Positions 7,475-14,566 of a DNA stretch of 32,921 nucleotides are shown here, piece after piece. The stretch covers positions 1 to 32,921 of the forward strand of contig USKU01000003.1 of NCBI GenBank assembly GCA_900555335.1, in the 5' to 3' direction. The notes beneath the pieces are model-generated. The model was not told the origin of the DNA. It did no database searches and saw only the letters and a list, made by a program, of their open reading frames with translations. The stretch's first letter is position 1; every line of letters starts with the position of its first letter. Made by a program: the position numbers and the translations under genes. Source of the DNA: an uncultured Atopobium sp. Its GTDB lineage: Bacteria > Actinomycetota > Coriobacteriia > Coriobacteriales > Atopobiaceae.

Positions 7475-8641
7475 TTAAGCCTTGAAGACACTCTTTCCAC
7501 CAAGGAACGTCTCTTCAAGCTGAAGATCTTTTGTAATAACAATAAAGTCTGCGTCATATCCAGGACGAATGAAGCCACAAACATCATCAATTCCACAGGA
7601 GCGAGCTGGGTTTTCTGAAGCCATACGAACCGCTTCTTCAGCAGAAACAATACCCCAGTCAAAGACGTTCTTCACGCCTTCAAACAGACGAAGGATTGAA
7701 CCGGCTAGGCTGTGAGACTCATCCATCAGACGAGCAGTTCCGCCTTCAACCACAACGGGGAAATCGCCAAGTTTGTACTGTCCATTAGGCATACCACCTG
7801 CACGCATGCAGTCTGTAATAAGAACGGTATGGTCATATCCCTTTGCATTTACCAGAGCGCGAACAGCAATAGGATTAAGGTGATGGCCGTCGCAAATAGC
7901 CTCTGCATAGGTACCGTGGGTGGTCATTGCAGCACCAACCATACCTGGCTCACGGTGGTGAAGACCGCTCATGCCGTTATAGGTATGAACAAAGATGTCT
8001 GCACCAGCGTTTACGCAGGCAAGAGCTTCCTCATACGTTGCATCGGAGTGACCAAGTGCCACATGAACACCGCGGTCTGCCATCTCTGCACAGAACTCTG
8101 GAGCGCCATCGCGCTCTGGAGCAATAGCAATCTTGGCAATCCAGCCATCAGCGCGCTGCTGCCACTCATCAAAGACATCTACATCTGGATCAAGGAAGTA
8201 AGCAGGATTCTGAGCGCCCTTGTGTTTCTCGGTAAAGAAAGGTCCCTCTAGGAAGATGCCCTGGATGCGAGCAGCATCAATACCGTTTGCCGCAATTCCC
8301 TCTGCTGCATCAGCAACAGACTCACAAGCATCGCCAGTTTGCTCAACACTTGCGGTCAGTGTTGTTGGAAGCCAAGAAGTTACACCGTTAGAGAGCAAAC
8401 CCTGGGCAATCTCAATGACGCCATCAGGATCGCAGTCCATAATATCGTGGTCCAGGAAGCCATGGATATGTGTATCAACAAGGCCAGGTGCCACCCAAGA
8501 ACCAGTGCGGTCAATAATCTCGCAGTCAGGCTTCTCTTTAGTGAAATGACCAAATACACCGTCTTCTACGAGCAAATATCCTGGACCAGAAGTTGCTCCT
8601 GGCAAAAAGAACTTATCTGCTTTAACTGCAAATGTACTCAT
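7475..8641 (-). CDS. nagA: N-acetylglucosamine/galactosamine-6-phosphate deacetylase
   Basis: Amidohydrolase that removes acetate from GlcNAc-6-P or GalNAc-6-P (388 residues, normal length). Visible metal and active-site motifs are DTHIHG, the glutamate of FLEGPFF, LGHSDA, HTYNGMSG and the catalytic aspartate in LITDCMRAGG. Context with agaS, a mannose-family PTS and a tagatose-type kinase and aldolase argues that the physiological substrate is GalNAc-6-P (an AgaA role), though sequence alone cannot exclude GlcNAc-6-P. I chose ATG 8641, which has GAGG 6 bases upstream, over a TTG start at 8662. A hairpin at 8665-8685 separates it from agaS. Confidence 0.93.
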   Translation of the reverse strand: MSTFAVKADKFFLPGATSGPGYLLVEDGVFGHFTKEKPDCEIIDRTGSWVAPGLVDTHIHGFLDHDIMDCDPDGVIEIAQGLLSNGVTSWLPTTLTASVEQTGDACESVADAAEGIAANGIDAARIQGIFLEGPFFTEKHKGAQNPAYFLDPDVDVFDEWQQRADGWIAKIAIAPERDGAPEFCAEMADRGVHVALGHSDATYEEALACVNAGADIFVHTYNGMSGLHHREPGMVGAAMTTHGTYAEAICDGHHLNPIAVRALVNAKGYDHTVLITDCMRAGGMPNGQYKLGDFPVVVEGGTARLMDESHSLAGSILRLFEGVKNVFDWGIVSAEEAVRMASENPARSCGIDDVCGFIRPGYDADFIVITKDLQLEETFLGGKSVFKA

Positions 8642-8664
8642 ACGTACCTCAATCATTCTCAAAA

Positions 8665-8685
8665 GGACGCGCCATAGGCACGTCC
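8665..8685 (-). terminator. Hairpin between agaS and nagA
   Basis: On the minus strand GGACGTGCC and GGCGCGTCC form a 9-bp stem with one G-T pair around the loop TAT, followed by TTTTG. The short T run suggests a partial terminator or an RNA-stability element that sets the nagA to agaS ratio. Confidence 0.6.
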
Positions 8686-8698
8686 TTCTTAGTAATTC

Positions 8699-9865
8699 CT
8701 ATAGTGAGTGAATTGTAACACCCTTAACCACTCGATTAACCTGACCAGTTGGAGAAGGTGTGTCCGGTTTGTTATTGACACGAACTGAGTTCAAGAGTGC
8801 CACCACTTGAGCAACCATTACAAAAGGCAGAGCCAAATAAGGTGCTGGTAGAGGCTCTGTAAATACTGGAAGACTAAACGTTCTTCCCGTAAAGTTTGTT
8901 TCCCCCTCTTGCTCAATACCAATGATCAGAGCAGCAATCTGGTCTCCCTTAATCTCGTCAAGAATATCCAAATCATATTGACGCGTATAAGGGTTATTGG
9001 AAACAAAATCAAACACCAGGGTGTGCTCGTCGACAAAAGACTTTGGTCCGTGGCGATATCCCATCGAGGAATCCCACGACGTTGCATTAATACCAGCTGC
9101 AAGCTCCAAAATCTTAAGCTGGGCCTCATGAGCAAGACCCACAAAAGGACCAGAACCCAAATAAGTAATACGGTTGAAATCGCTCTTGAGCCACTCAGCA
9201 ATCTCTTCCTCGCGCTCAATTACCTGCCTACCCAGCTCAGCAGCATCAGAAATCCAAGCCTTCTTCTGTGAGTCATCAGTGCTATCAAATACAAGAGTTG
9301 CAAGAAGTGTCATACAGCTATAAGAGCCGGTCATAGCAAAGCCCTGGTCATTTGCGCCAGGAATAAGAAGAAGCAGCGTATCGTCTTTACCTGCGGATTC
9401 AACAGCAAGTTTTCCTTCAGGAGCGCAGGTAATATTGATAAGCAAAAGATTTTTAACAATCTTGCGAGCAATATTTACAGCAGCAAGACTCTCTGGACTA
9501 TTACCAGAGCGTGCAAAAGAAACCAGGACCGTTGGATCATCTGGATCAAGGCTGCCATAAGGATCAGAAACAATATCAGTAGTTGCAACAGACGCAAACT
9601 CAAAAGAGCTCTTCTCGCCATGAGAACGAAGATACGGAGTAATGGTATCGCCTACATAAGCCGAGGTACCTGCACCCGTAAAGACCACGCGGGTACGACG
9701 GCCCTCGCCAAGATTGCGAGCACGCTCGACAAACTTTTTAATTGCAGAAAGGTTCTCCTGATAAATGCCAAAGGTAGATACCCAAAGCTCAGGCTGCTGC
9801 TTAATCTCGGCAGTTGTAATATGAGCGCCTAGTGCCTTTAGCTCTTCTTGGCTCTTCTTAAACAT
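8699..9865 (-). CDS. agaS: SIS-domain aminosugar-phosphate deaminase/isomerase AgaS
   Basis: AgaS-type enzyme that converts galactosamine-6-phosphate to tagatose-6-phosphate plus ammonia. The 388-residue chain has two SIS domains: the first with FTGAGTSAYVG and SFARSGNSPESLAA, the second with the AgaS-typical SMGYRHGPKSF. Length and motifs fit AgaS better than the glutaminase-bearing GlmS or the NagB fold. ATG 9865 follows the regulator gene by 22 bp, with GAAGGGAT as ribosome site. It is the key step linking the PTS product and deacetylase to the tagatose-phosphate kinase and aldolase encoded divergently at 14567-16489. Confidence 0.93.
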   Translation of the reverse strand: MFKKSQEELKALGAHITTAEIKQQPELWVSTFGIYQENLSAIKKFVERARNLGEGRRTRVVFTGAGTSAYVGDTITPYLRSHGEKSSFEFASVATTDIVSDPYGSLDPDDPTVLVSFARSGNSPESLAAVNIARKIVKNLLLINITCAPEGKLAVESAGKDDTLLLLIPGANDQGFAMTGSYSCMTLLATLVFDSTDDSQKKAWISDAAELGRQVIEREEEIAEWLKSDFNRITYLGSGPFVGLAHEAQLKILELAAGINATSWDSSMGYRHGPKSFVDEHTLVFDFVSNNPYTRQYDLDILDEIKGDQIAALIIGIEQEGETNFTGRTFSLPVFTEPLPAPYLALPFVMVAQVVALLNSVRVNNKPDTPSPTGQVNRVVKGVTIHSL

Positions 9866-9887
9866 TGATATCCCTTCTCACAGCTAT

Positions 9888-10616
9888 TTAACTGCGTGTA
9901 TGTACAATTTTGTATCTAAACTGATCCGCACGAGCCACGCTTAGTGTGAACTCAACAATAATATTTCTGTCATTGTACGTTGTGCGCGTAAGGCTCAAAA
10001 CAGGCGAGCCTTCAGAAATTTGCAATAAAGTGGCGTCATCCGAGCGAGCAATTGAAGCCTTGAACTCCTCTTCTGCTACGCCAATCTTTATGTTGTAGTC
10101 TTCTTCGAAAATTTGGTAGAGAGATTTTTGCTCAACATCATGAGCAGTGAGCGAGAAAAACTGTGAAACTGGAAGGTAGGTAACTTCCAGCATCATGGGC
10201 ACAGTATCAGCGCTTCTTAAACGTTTGATGCGGAAGAGTTTCTCGCCAAGAATAACGTGCATATGCTGGGCTAAGAACTTATTAGCCTCAATACTGTCAA
10301 ACTCCAGAATAGTTGTCTTAGGAACGCGGCCCAACTGACGCTGCTGGTCAGTAAAGCTATAGCCGCCCATAAGGTCTGTTGCACGCTCAGAAACGTCTGC
10401 AACAAAGGTACCACGGCCACGCTGGCGATAAATGAGCCCCATGTGTTCAAGCTCTTGCAGGGCAAGTCTTACCGTGGTGCGAGAAAGTCCATAGGAATCG
10501 GAGAGCTCACGCTCAGAAGGAAGTGGATCGTCTGGATCCATCTCGTTCTCAATACGATAGCGCAACATATTTGCGAGCTGCTCGTAGAGTGGTTGTCTTC
10601 CCATAAAGGACGTCAT
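9888..10616 (-). CDS. GntR-family (HutC/UTRA) transcriptional regulator
   Basis: A 242-residue repressor-type protein with an N-terminal winged helix (about 8-75: LPSERELSDSYGLSRTTVRL, then GLIYRQRGRGTFVA) and a C-terminal UTRA ligand domain (about 95-235). HutC-type members such as NagR, AgaR2 and GnbR bind aminosugar phosphates, and its place between PTS and catabolic genes suggests a GalNAc-6-P or GalN-6-P effector. The palindrome TGGTAGATACCA at 14108-14119 is a plausible operator. ATG 10616 has AGGAGAG 4 bases upstream. A strong terminator ends only 13 bp upstream of its ATG, leaving no room for a private promoter after it; expression may rely on readthrough. Confidence 0.92.
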   Translation of the reverse strand: MTSFMGRQPLYEQLANMLRYRIENEMDPDDPLPSERELSDSYGLSRTTVRLALQELEHMGLIYRQRGRGTFVADVSERATDLMGGYSFTDQQRQLGRVPKTTILEFDSIEANKFLAQHMHVILGEKLFRIKRLRSADTVPMMLEVTYLPVSQFFSLTAHDVEQKSLYQIFEEDYNIKIGVAEEEFKASIARSDDATLLQISEGSPVLSLTRTTYNDRNIIVEFTLSVARADQFRYKIVHTRS

Positions 10617-10629
10617 TGAACTCTCCTAT

Positions 10630-10663
10630 AAAAAGACGGGTGCCCACAAAGTGGACACCCGTC
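10630..10663 (-). terminator. Strong terminator between PTS IID and the GntR gene
   Basis: On the minus strand GACGGGTGTCCAC pairs with GTGGGCACCCGTC (13 positions, one mismatch) around TTT, followed by TTTTT. It lies right after the IID stop. Because the downstream genes lack a separate promoter region, it likely allows partial readthrough. Confidence 0.85.
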
Positions 10664-10671
10664 ACACTTAC

Positions 10672-11751
10672 TTAACCCCAAATATATGGGAGAACGCCAA
10701 AGCCAGAACCAAGAAGTGCAATTACCAGGAGTAGGCAGATGCACATAATTGGAGTCCAGTTACGCTTTGCCATGAGGTAGTACAGGCAAAGGGTAAGAGC
10801 CAGTGGAATAAGCTTTGGACAAACGCCGTCGAGGATCTTCTGGATGTCAATGGAGACAGGAGAAGTAACTTCCTCGCCAACAGTTACCAGGTTAACGCCA
10901 TTGCCGACTGGAGCGATAGCAGTGGTGCCATCCTTACCGTCAGCAGTCTTGCCGCCGATGAACATAACGGACTTAGGATCCTTCTTGTAGTCAGCATAGG
11001 AACCCTTAGCAAAGAGAGCCTTGTCATACTGACCAGAAGCAAGCTGCTCATCAGAAAGAGTTACCTGAGAAAGAACAACACTGTGTGTCTCACCGTTAGG
11101 GATGTTTGCGCCAGCGCCAAGCTTAGTTCCGCCGTAGCAGACAACAAGGCAGCCAACAACAAAGACACCGAGGATAGAAGCAGCACGAGTGAACTCTTTT
11201 GCGTTCTCGGTAAGCAGAGTAATTGCGTCAGTACCCATCTTGTAAGAAAGGTTCATCAGCCAATAACGTACAGCAAACTGTGCGATGTTGAAGATGATGA
11301 GGAACAAGAATGGTGCAAAGACGTTGCCGGAGATTGCCATATTAGAGGTAATACCAGCTGTAATTGGTACAAGAGTGAACCAGAACAGTGCGTCACCAAT
11401 GCCGCCCAGAGGACCCATTGCAGAAACACGGACTGCACGAATGGTTGGGATATCCAGCTTGTTCTGCTCAAGAGAGAGAACAATACCCATAACAAAAGTG
11501 ACCAAGAATGGGTGGGTATTGTAGAACTCAAGGTTGTGACTCATGGAAGCAGCAAGGTCATCCTTGTTGTCGCCGTGAATCTTCTCAAGACCAGGAAGGA
11601 TACCGTAAAGCCAACCAGCTGCCTGCATTCTCTCGTAGTTGAAGGAAGCCTGCAGGAACAGGGAGCGCCATACCATCTTGTTGAGCGTCTTCTGATCAAG
11701 TGGCTCAGCAGGAGTGGTGTTCTGATAGGTATCAGGAATATTAAATGCCAT
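10672..11751 (-). CDS. agaE: PTS mannose-family IID component (GalNAc type)
   Basis: Membrane IID subunit of a mannose/fructose/sorbose-family phosphotransferase system. The chain starts with MAFNIPDTYQNT and carries the family region LFLQASFNYERMQAAGWLYGILPGL, HNLEFYNTHPFLVTFVMGIVLSLEQ and GPLGGIGDALFWFTLVPI. At 359 residues it is longer than the usual 270-300: a hydrophilic insert of roughly 75-90 residues (from about GTKLGAGANIPNG to VTVGEEV) separates the last helices and is probably extracytoplasmic. ATG 11751 with GGAGGTG upstream overlaps the IIC gene by 11 bp. The symbol is by role within the locus; substrate GalNAc is inferred from context. Confidence 0.9.
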   Translation of the reverse strand: MAFNIPDTYQNTTPAEPLDQKTLNKMVWRSLFLQASFNYERMQAAGWLYGILPGLEKIHGDNKDDLAASMSHNLEFYNTHPFLVTFVMGIVLSLEQNKLDIPTIRAVRVSAMGPLGGIGDALFWFTLVPITAGITSNMAISGNVFAPFLFLIIFNIAQFAVRYWLMNLSYKMGTDAITLLTENAKEFTRAASILGVFVVGCLVVCYGGTKLGAGANIPNGETHSVVLSQVTLSDEQLASGQYDKALFAKGSYADYKKDPKSVMFIGGKTADGKDGTTAIAPVGNGVNLVTVGEEVTSPVSIDIQKILDGVCPKLIPLALTLCLYYLMAKRNWTPIMCICLLLVIALLGSGFGVLPYIWG

Positions 11752-12547
11752 CTTCGAAGTCACCTCCAGCAACAACAGCAGGAGCAGCATTCTTCATCTT
11801 GGTCTGGAGCTGGTAATCCCAGAATGCGATACCAAAGCCGATGAGAGCAAGAAGCAGAAGTGCTGGACCAGAGAGCTCAGGAATGCTGATAAATACGATT
11901 GCAGCTGCAAAGCCCATGAGGAAGAAGCCCCAAAGCTCGCGAGAAACCATAACCTTCAGCAGGATTGCAAAGCCGACGAAGCGCATCATGCCACCAGCGA
12001 CGGACAGTGCATTCATGAGCCACTTTGGAATTGCAGTGGTGATCTGAGTGCCAAATGCAGCACCACCCAGGAAGAACAGGGTAACAATGACACCAAAGAA
12101 GAGACCAAGAGCAGCCATTGCACCATAGTTGATACGAGCAATTCCCTTAGGATCGGCCTTCTCGGCGTATGCATCAGCAGTTGCCATTACAGGAGACATA
12201 ATGGTAAAGATGATGGTTACTGCATACTGACCAAGCAGAGAGAATGGAATTGCTGCAGCTACAGCGGCCATTGGCTCAAGCTTAGTAGTGATTGCAAAGA
12301 CTGCAGACATAATGCCGCCGATAACAGCGTTAGGTGGCTGAGCACCACCAACAGGCATGTTGCCGATGGTCATAAGCTGATAAGTACCACCAACAATGAG
12401 ACCAGTCTGAACGTCACCAAGAATCAAACCAACCAAAAAACCAGTTACGATTGGCTGGTAAAGAGACTCGAGGAAACTAAACTGATCGATGCCAGCGATA
12501 AACGCAACGATGAAAATTAATAACACCTGAATAGGGCTAACATCCAT
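11741..12547 (-). CDS. agaW: PTS mannose-family IIC component (GalNAc type)
   Basis: Polytopic IIC subunit forming the sugar channel with IID. The 268-residue chain has the family signature region (GDVQTGLIVGGTYQLMTIGN and GGAQPPNAVIGGIMSAVFAI). ATG 12547 is chosen because GGAGGAG lies 5 bases upstream; a longer frame to 12574 adds residues ahead of the ribosome site. It overlaps IID by 11 bp. The 138-bp gap from the IIB gene contains a small perfect hairpin (GTTGCA-CCAT-TGCAAC, about 12634-12649). Naming is by role; the sugar is inferred from neighbours. Confidence 0.92.
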   Translation of the reverse strand: MDVSPIQVLLIFIVAFIAGIDQFSFLESLYQPIVTGFLVGLILGDVQTGLIVGGTYQLMTIGNMPVGGAQPPNAVIGGIMSAVFAITTKLEPMAAVAAAIPFSLLGQYAVTIIFTIMSPVMATADAYAEKADPKGIARINYGAMAALGLFFGVIVTLFFLGGAAFGTQITTAIPKWLMNALSVAGGMMRFVGFAILLKVMVSRELWGFFLMGFAAAIVFISIPELSGPALLLLALIGFGIAFWDYQLQTKMKNAAPAVVAGGDFEDGI

Positions 12548-12685
12548 CTTAACTCCTCCTTTCAAACACACCATAACTACCGATGACGATGATCGGCAGA
12601 CTATCCGAATACCTTTGCCAACCTGCTAGAAACGTTGCACCATTGCAACTTTTTGTAATCTCTACCAGGAAGCTGCGCGCAAAAC

Positions 12686-13168
12686 TTACTCGAATAGCTT
12701 TGAGATATCCTCGACCGGGGTCGTAGGAACACGCCTAATCTCTAGAGTCACCCCCAATTCCTGAAGCTCACGAAAGGCAGCGACGTCCTTATCGTCTACC
12801 GCCACACTTGTGGCGACCTGTCGCTTTCCCTCAGCCATGTGCATATTGCCGATGTTCACTTTTTTGATTGGAACACCGCCCTTAACCAGAGTGAGGACAT
12901 CCTCTGGATTCTCGGCAACAAGGAAAATGTGCTGGCTTGCTGAAGCCTTGTGGATAACATCGATAGTTTTCTGGAGCGTAAAGTACCTGGTTGCAACACC
13001 GTTTGGTGCAGCCATATCCATGAGGCCCTGACGCATCTTATTGCCTGCAACCTCGTCATTAGCAACAAGGATGAGATTTGTTCCAAGGGTACCGTTCCAC
13101 TGAGTAGCAACCTGACCATGAATCAAACGATTATCGATTCGAGCAAGCTTGATATCTGGTTCTCCCAT
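12686..13168 (-). CDS. agaV: PTS mannose-family IIB component (GalNAc type)
   Basis: Cytoplasmic IIB subunit that takes phosphate from IIA and passes it to the incoming sugar. The 160-residue protein has the phosphorylated histidine in RIDNRLIHGQVATQW (His17) and the family's later GVPIKKVNIGNMH. I chose ATG 13168 with GAGGAG 8 bases upstream over a longer frame to 13195. As a separate gene from IIA it follows the Aga/Sor/Lev arrangement and not the fused ManX arrangement. Confidence 0.94.
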   Translation of the reverse strand: MGEPDIKLARIDNRLIHGQVATQWNGTLGTNLILVANDEVAGNKMRQGLMDMAAPNGVATRYFTLQKTIDVIHKASASQHIFLVAENPEDVLTLVKGGVPIKKVNIGNMHMAEGKRQVATSVAVDDKDVAAFRELQELGVTLEIRRVPTTPVEDISKLFE

Positions 13169-13263
13169 AACAAGTTCTCCTCTCTTTACGCGCACACTTG
13201 TGCGTGCTATCTGCGATTTTCATCGCACTACTCGCAACTTGCGCTGCGTGTTTTACTGCAAAT
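13169..13263 (-). promoter_or_regulatory. Hairpin-rich spacer between the yajC-like gene and IIB
   Basis: Within this 95-bp spacer the transcribed strand can form small stem-loops in a row: TGCGAT-GAAA-ATCGCA near its middle, then an ACGCACA/TGTGCGC stem close to the IIB ribosome site. There is no T run, so RNA processing or stabilisation is more likely than termination. Confidence 0.4.
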
Positions 13264-13554
13264 TTATTTATTGTTGGAAACGCTGATTAACGCCCAACGA
13301 TCCAACGTGATGACCACATTTGGAGCAAATTCAACATCTACTGTTTCTTTTTTGACGTTTTTAACTACGCCATACATTCCGCTGTTAGTCTTAACTTTCT
13401 GACCTGCATGAAGATTCTTCAGAAACTCTGAAGTTGTTCCCGCCTTTTTAGAAGAGGCTCTCCAAATAAAGAAGGAATAAATAAGGCCCAAAATTACTAA
13501 GAACGCGAGAAGAACAATGGATGAAGCAAGAATGTTCTCTGCTAGATTTGCCAT
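13264..13554 (-). CDS. YajC-like membrane protein inside the PTS operon
   Basis: A 96-residue YajC-family protein: one N-terminal membrane helix (about 9-31), then a small basic domain with the YajC pattern LKNLHAGQKVKTNSGMYGVV and a beta-rich end. Classical YajC assists the SecDF translocase, but no sec gene is present here. YajC-like genes inside mannose-family PTS operons are known, for example in streptococcal aminosugar/hyaluronan-type loci, where their role is unclear. The second ATG (13554) is chosen because AAGGAG lies 6 bases upstream; the first ATG touches that site. It follows IIA by 33 bp. Confidence 0.88.
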   Translation of the reverse strand: MANLAENILASSIVLLAFLVILGLIYSFFIWRASSKKAGTTSEFLKNLHAGQKVKTNSGMYGVVKNVKKETVDVEFAPNVVITLDRWALISVSNNK

Positions 13555-13587
13555 GTGCATCTCCTTAACTCAACAACAAAACGCTAC

Positions 13588-14028
13588 TTAAATACCATCG
13601 TCTCCGAAGATGTCATCTTCTGACTCAATCTCAAGCTCAAGACGCTTATGAACAACTCCCTGGCTACCAGCTAAAACAGCAGTCTCAACCAGCTCTTCAA
13701 GAGAGGTATCTGCCATACGACTACCAAGTGTTTCAAGAAGCATAGGAAGATTTGTACCGGTAACAACTTCTACGTTTGAATAACTCTGAGCAATAATCAT
13801 TGCCTGATTAAAAGGTGTTCCGCCAAGCAGATCGCAGAAAACCAGCACACCGTCAGTAGTGTCAAGAAGATCGGAAATTGTTGCAGAAAGAGTTTCTGGG
13901 TATGTTGCAGCACCGGCTTCAATAAAAGGAACGGGAACAAAAGCTTCTTGCTCACCAGCAATCATCTTTAAAGCATCAGCAAGTCCGTTTGCAAAAGTTC
14001 CATGACCAGTTAAAACGCAACCTACCAT
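13588..14028 (-). CDS. agaF: PTS mannose-family IIA component (GalNAc type)
   Basis: Cytoplasmic IIA subunit that receives phosphate from HPr. The 146-residue protein has the active-site histidine at His9 (LTGHGTFANGL) and the family loop VFCDLLGGTPFNQA. The last 15-20 residues are acidic (ESEDDIFGDDGI). ATG 14028 has AAAGGAG 6 bases upstream and is the first gene of the minus-strand cluster. A candidate -10 (TATACT, 14137-14142) and an operator-like palindrome (14108-14119) lie in its leader. Confidence 0.95.
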   Translation of the reverse strand: MVGCVLTGHGTFANGLADALKMIAGEQEAFVPVPFIEAGAATYPETLSATISDLLDTTDGVLVFCDLLGGTPFNQAMIIAQSYSNVEVVTGTNLPMLLETLGSRMADTSLEELVETAVLAGSQGVVHKRLELEIESEDDIFGDDGI

Positions 14029-14107
14029 GTCAAACTCCTTTCAAAGAGTTGGAAACTATCTGGAGAGCTACACGGAAAACTAGGGGGTGTTGAAGCTTCT
14101 CTCTAAG

Positions 14108-14119
14108 TGGTAGATACCA
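14108..14119. promoter_or_regulatory. Candidate GntR/HutC-family operator
   Basis: TGGTAGATACCA: 5-bp arms with a two-base centre. HutC-type regulators of aminosugar genes favour sites with GGT ... ACC arms around a TA-rich core, so this fits the GntR protein encoded at 9888-10616. Its position just downstream of a TATACT -10 on the minus strand would allow repression by blocking elongation or initiation. Confidence 0.5.
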
Positions 14120-14201
14120 GATAACAACCTAACATAAGTATAGTCTAGTGAGCATCTTGTGATGTGTACGTTAACAATCGGCGGCTTAACGGTACTATTT
14201 T

Positions 14202-14215
14202 TACCGTAAACGGTA
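14202..14215. promoter_or_regulatory. Palindrome TACCGT-AA-ACGGTA, candidate second operator
   Basis: Perfect 6-bp arms around AA, with another ACGGTA copy at 14189-14194. The core CCGTAAACGG recurs at 6295-6304, beyond the other end of the gene cluster. The binding protein is unknown. Confidence 0.4.
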
Positions 14216-14566
14216 CACACGTTGTTATTTTCGCAGGTAGATATATGGATAAATTGTGACGATGCACTAAAAAATTTAGAGCTATCCTTGAAAAATGAGA
14301 AGTTCTTATAACGCACCTTTATACGTAATAAATGTAGTAAACAACCCTAAAATCCTGCTCAAATATGGTGAGAAAATAAAATTGGTATTAAGAAATTATG
14401 TACTGGTATCTTTTTTTAGAACATCTAAAGAAATTATTCTTGATGGCTCTTTGGTTAAATAGATTTAATCCAATTTCATTTGCAGCGGCACTGTTCCATA
14501 GTGTTTCTCGCCCCTGCTTTCCTCTGAGCACTTTGTGTGCACTGTCTTTTAGACGAGGTGATATGC

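Larger units (their letters stand above)
14029..14566. promoter_or_regulatory. Divergent control region of the GalNAc/tagatose locus
   Basis: A 538-bp AT-rich, gene-free region between the IIA gene (minus) and the kinase gene (plus). For the minus operon, TATACT at 14137-14142 is a good -10 without a strong -35. About 20 bp downstream is the perfect palindrome TGGTAGATACCA (14108-14119). Upstream is a cluster of ACGGTA/TACCGT units: ACGGTA at 14189-14194 and TACCGT-AA-ACGGTA at 14202-14215. Towards the kinase, TGGTATCT at 14404-14411 repeats half of the palindrome. A GGCGAGAA-type element lies at 14505-14512. I see no convincing small gene here. Confidence 0.6.

Noticed and set aside
12632..12655. 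GTTGCACCATTGCAAC followed by TTTTT as a plus-strand terminator
   Set aside because: No plus-strand gene ends here; the stem is only 6 bp and lies inside the PTS operon, so an intercistronic hairpin is the most that can be said.
14080..14316. 78-codon minus-strand frame in the divergent control region
   Set aside because: No ribosome site, odd composition, and it covers the promoter and operator-like palindromes.
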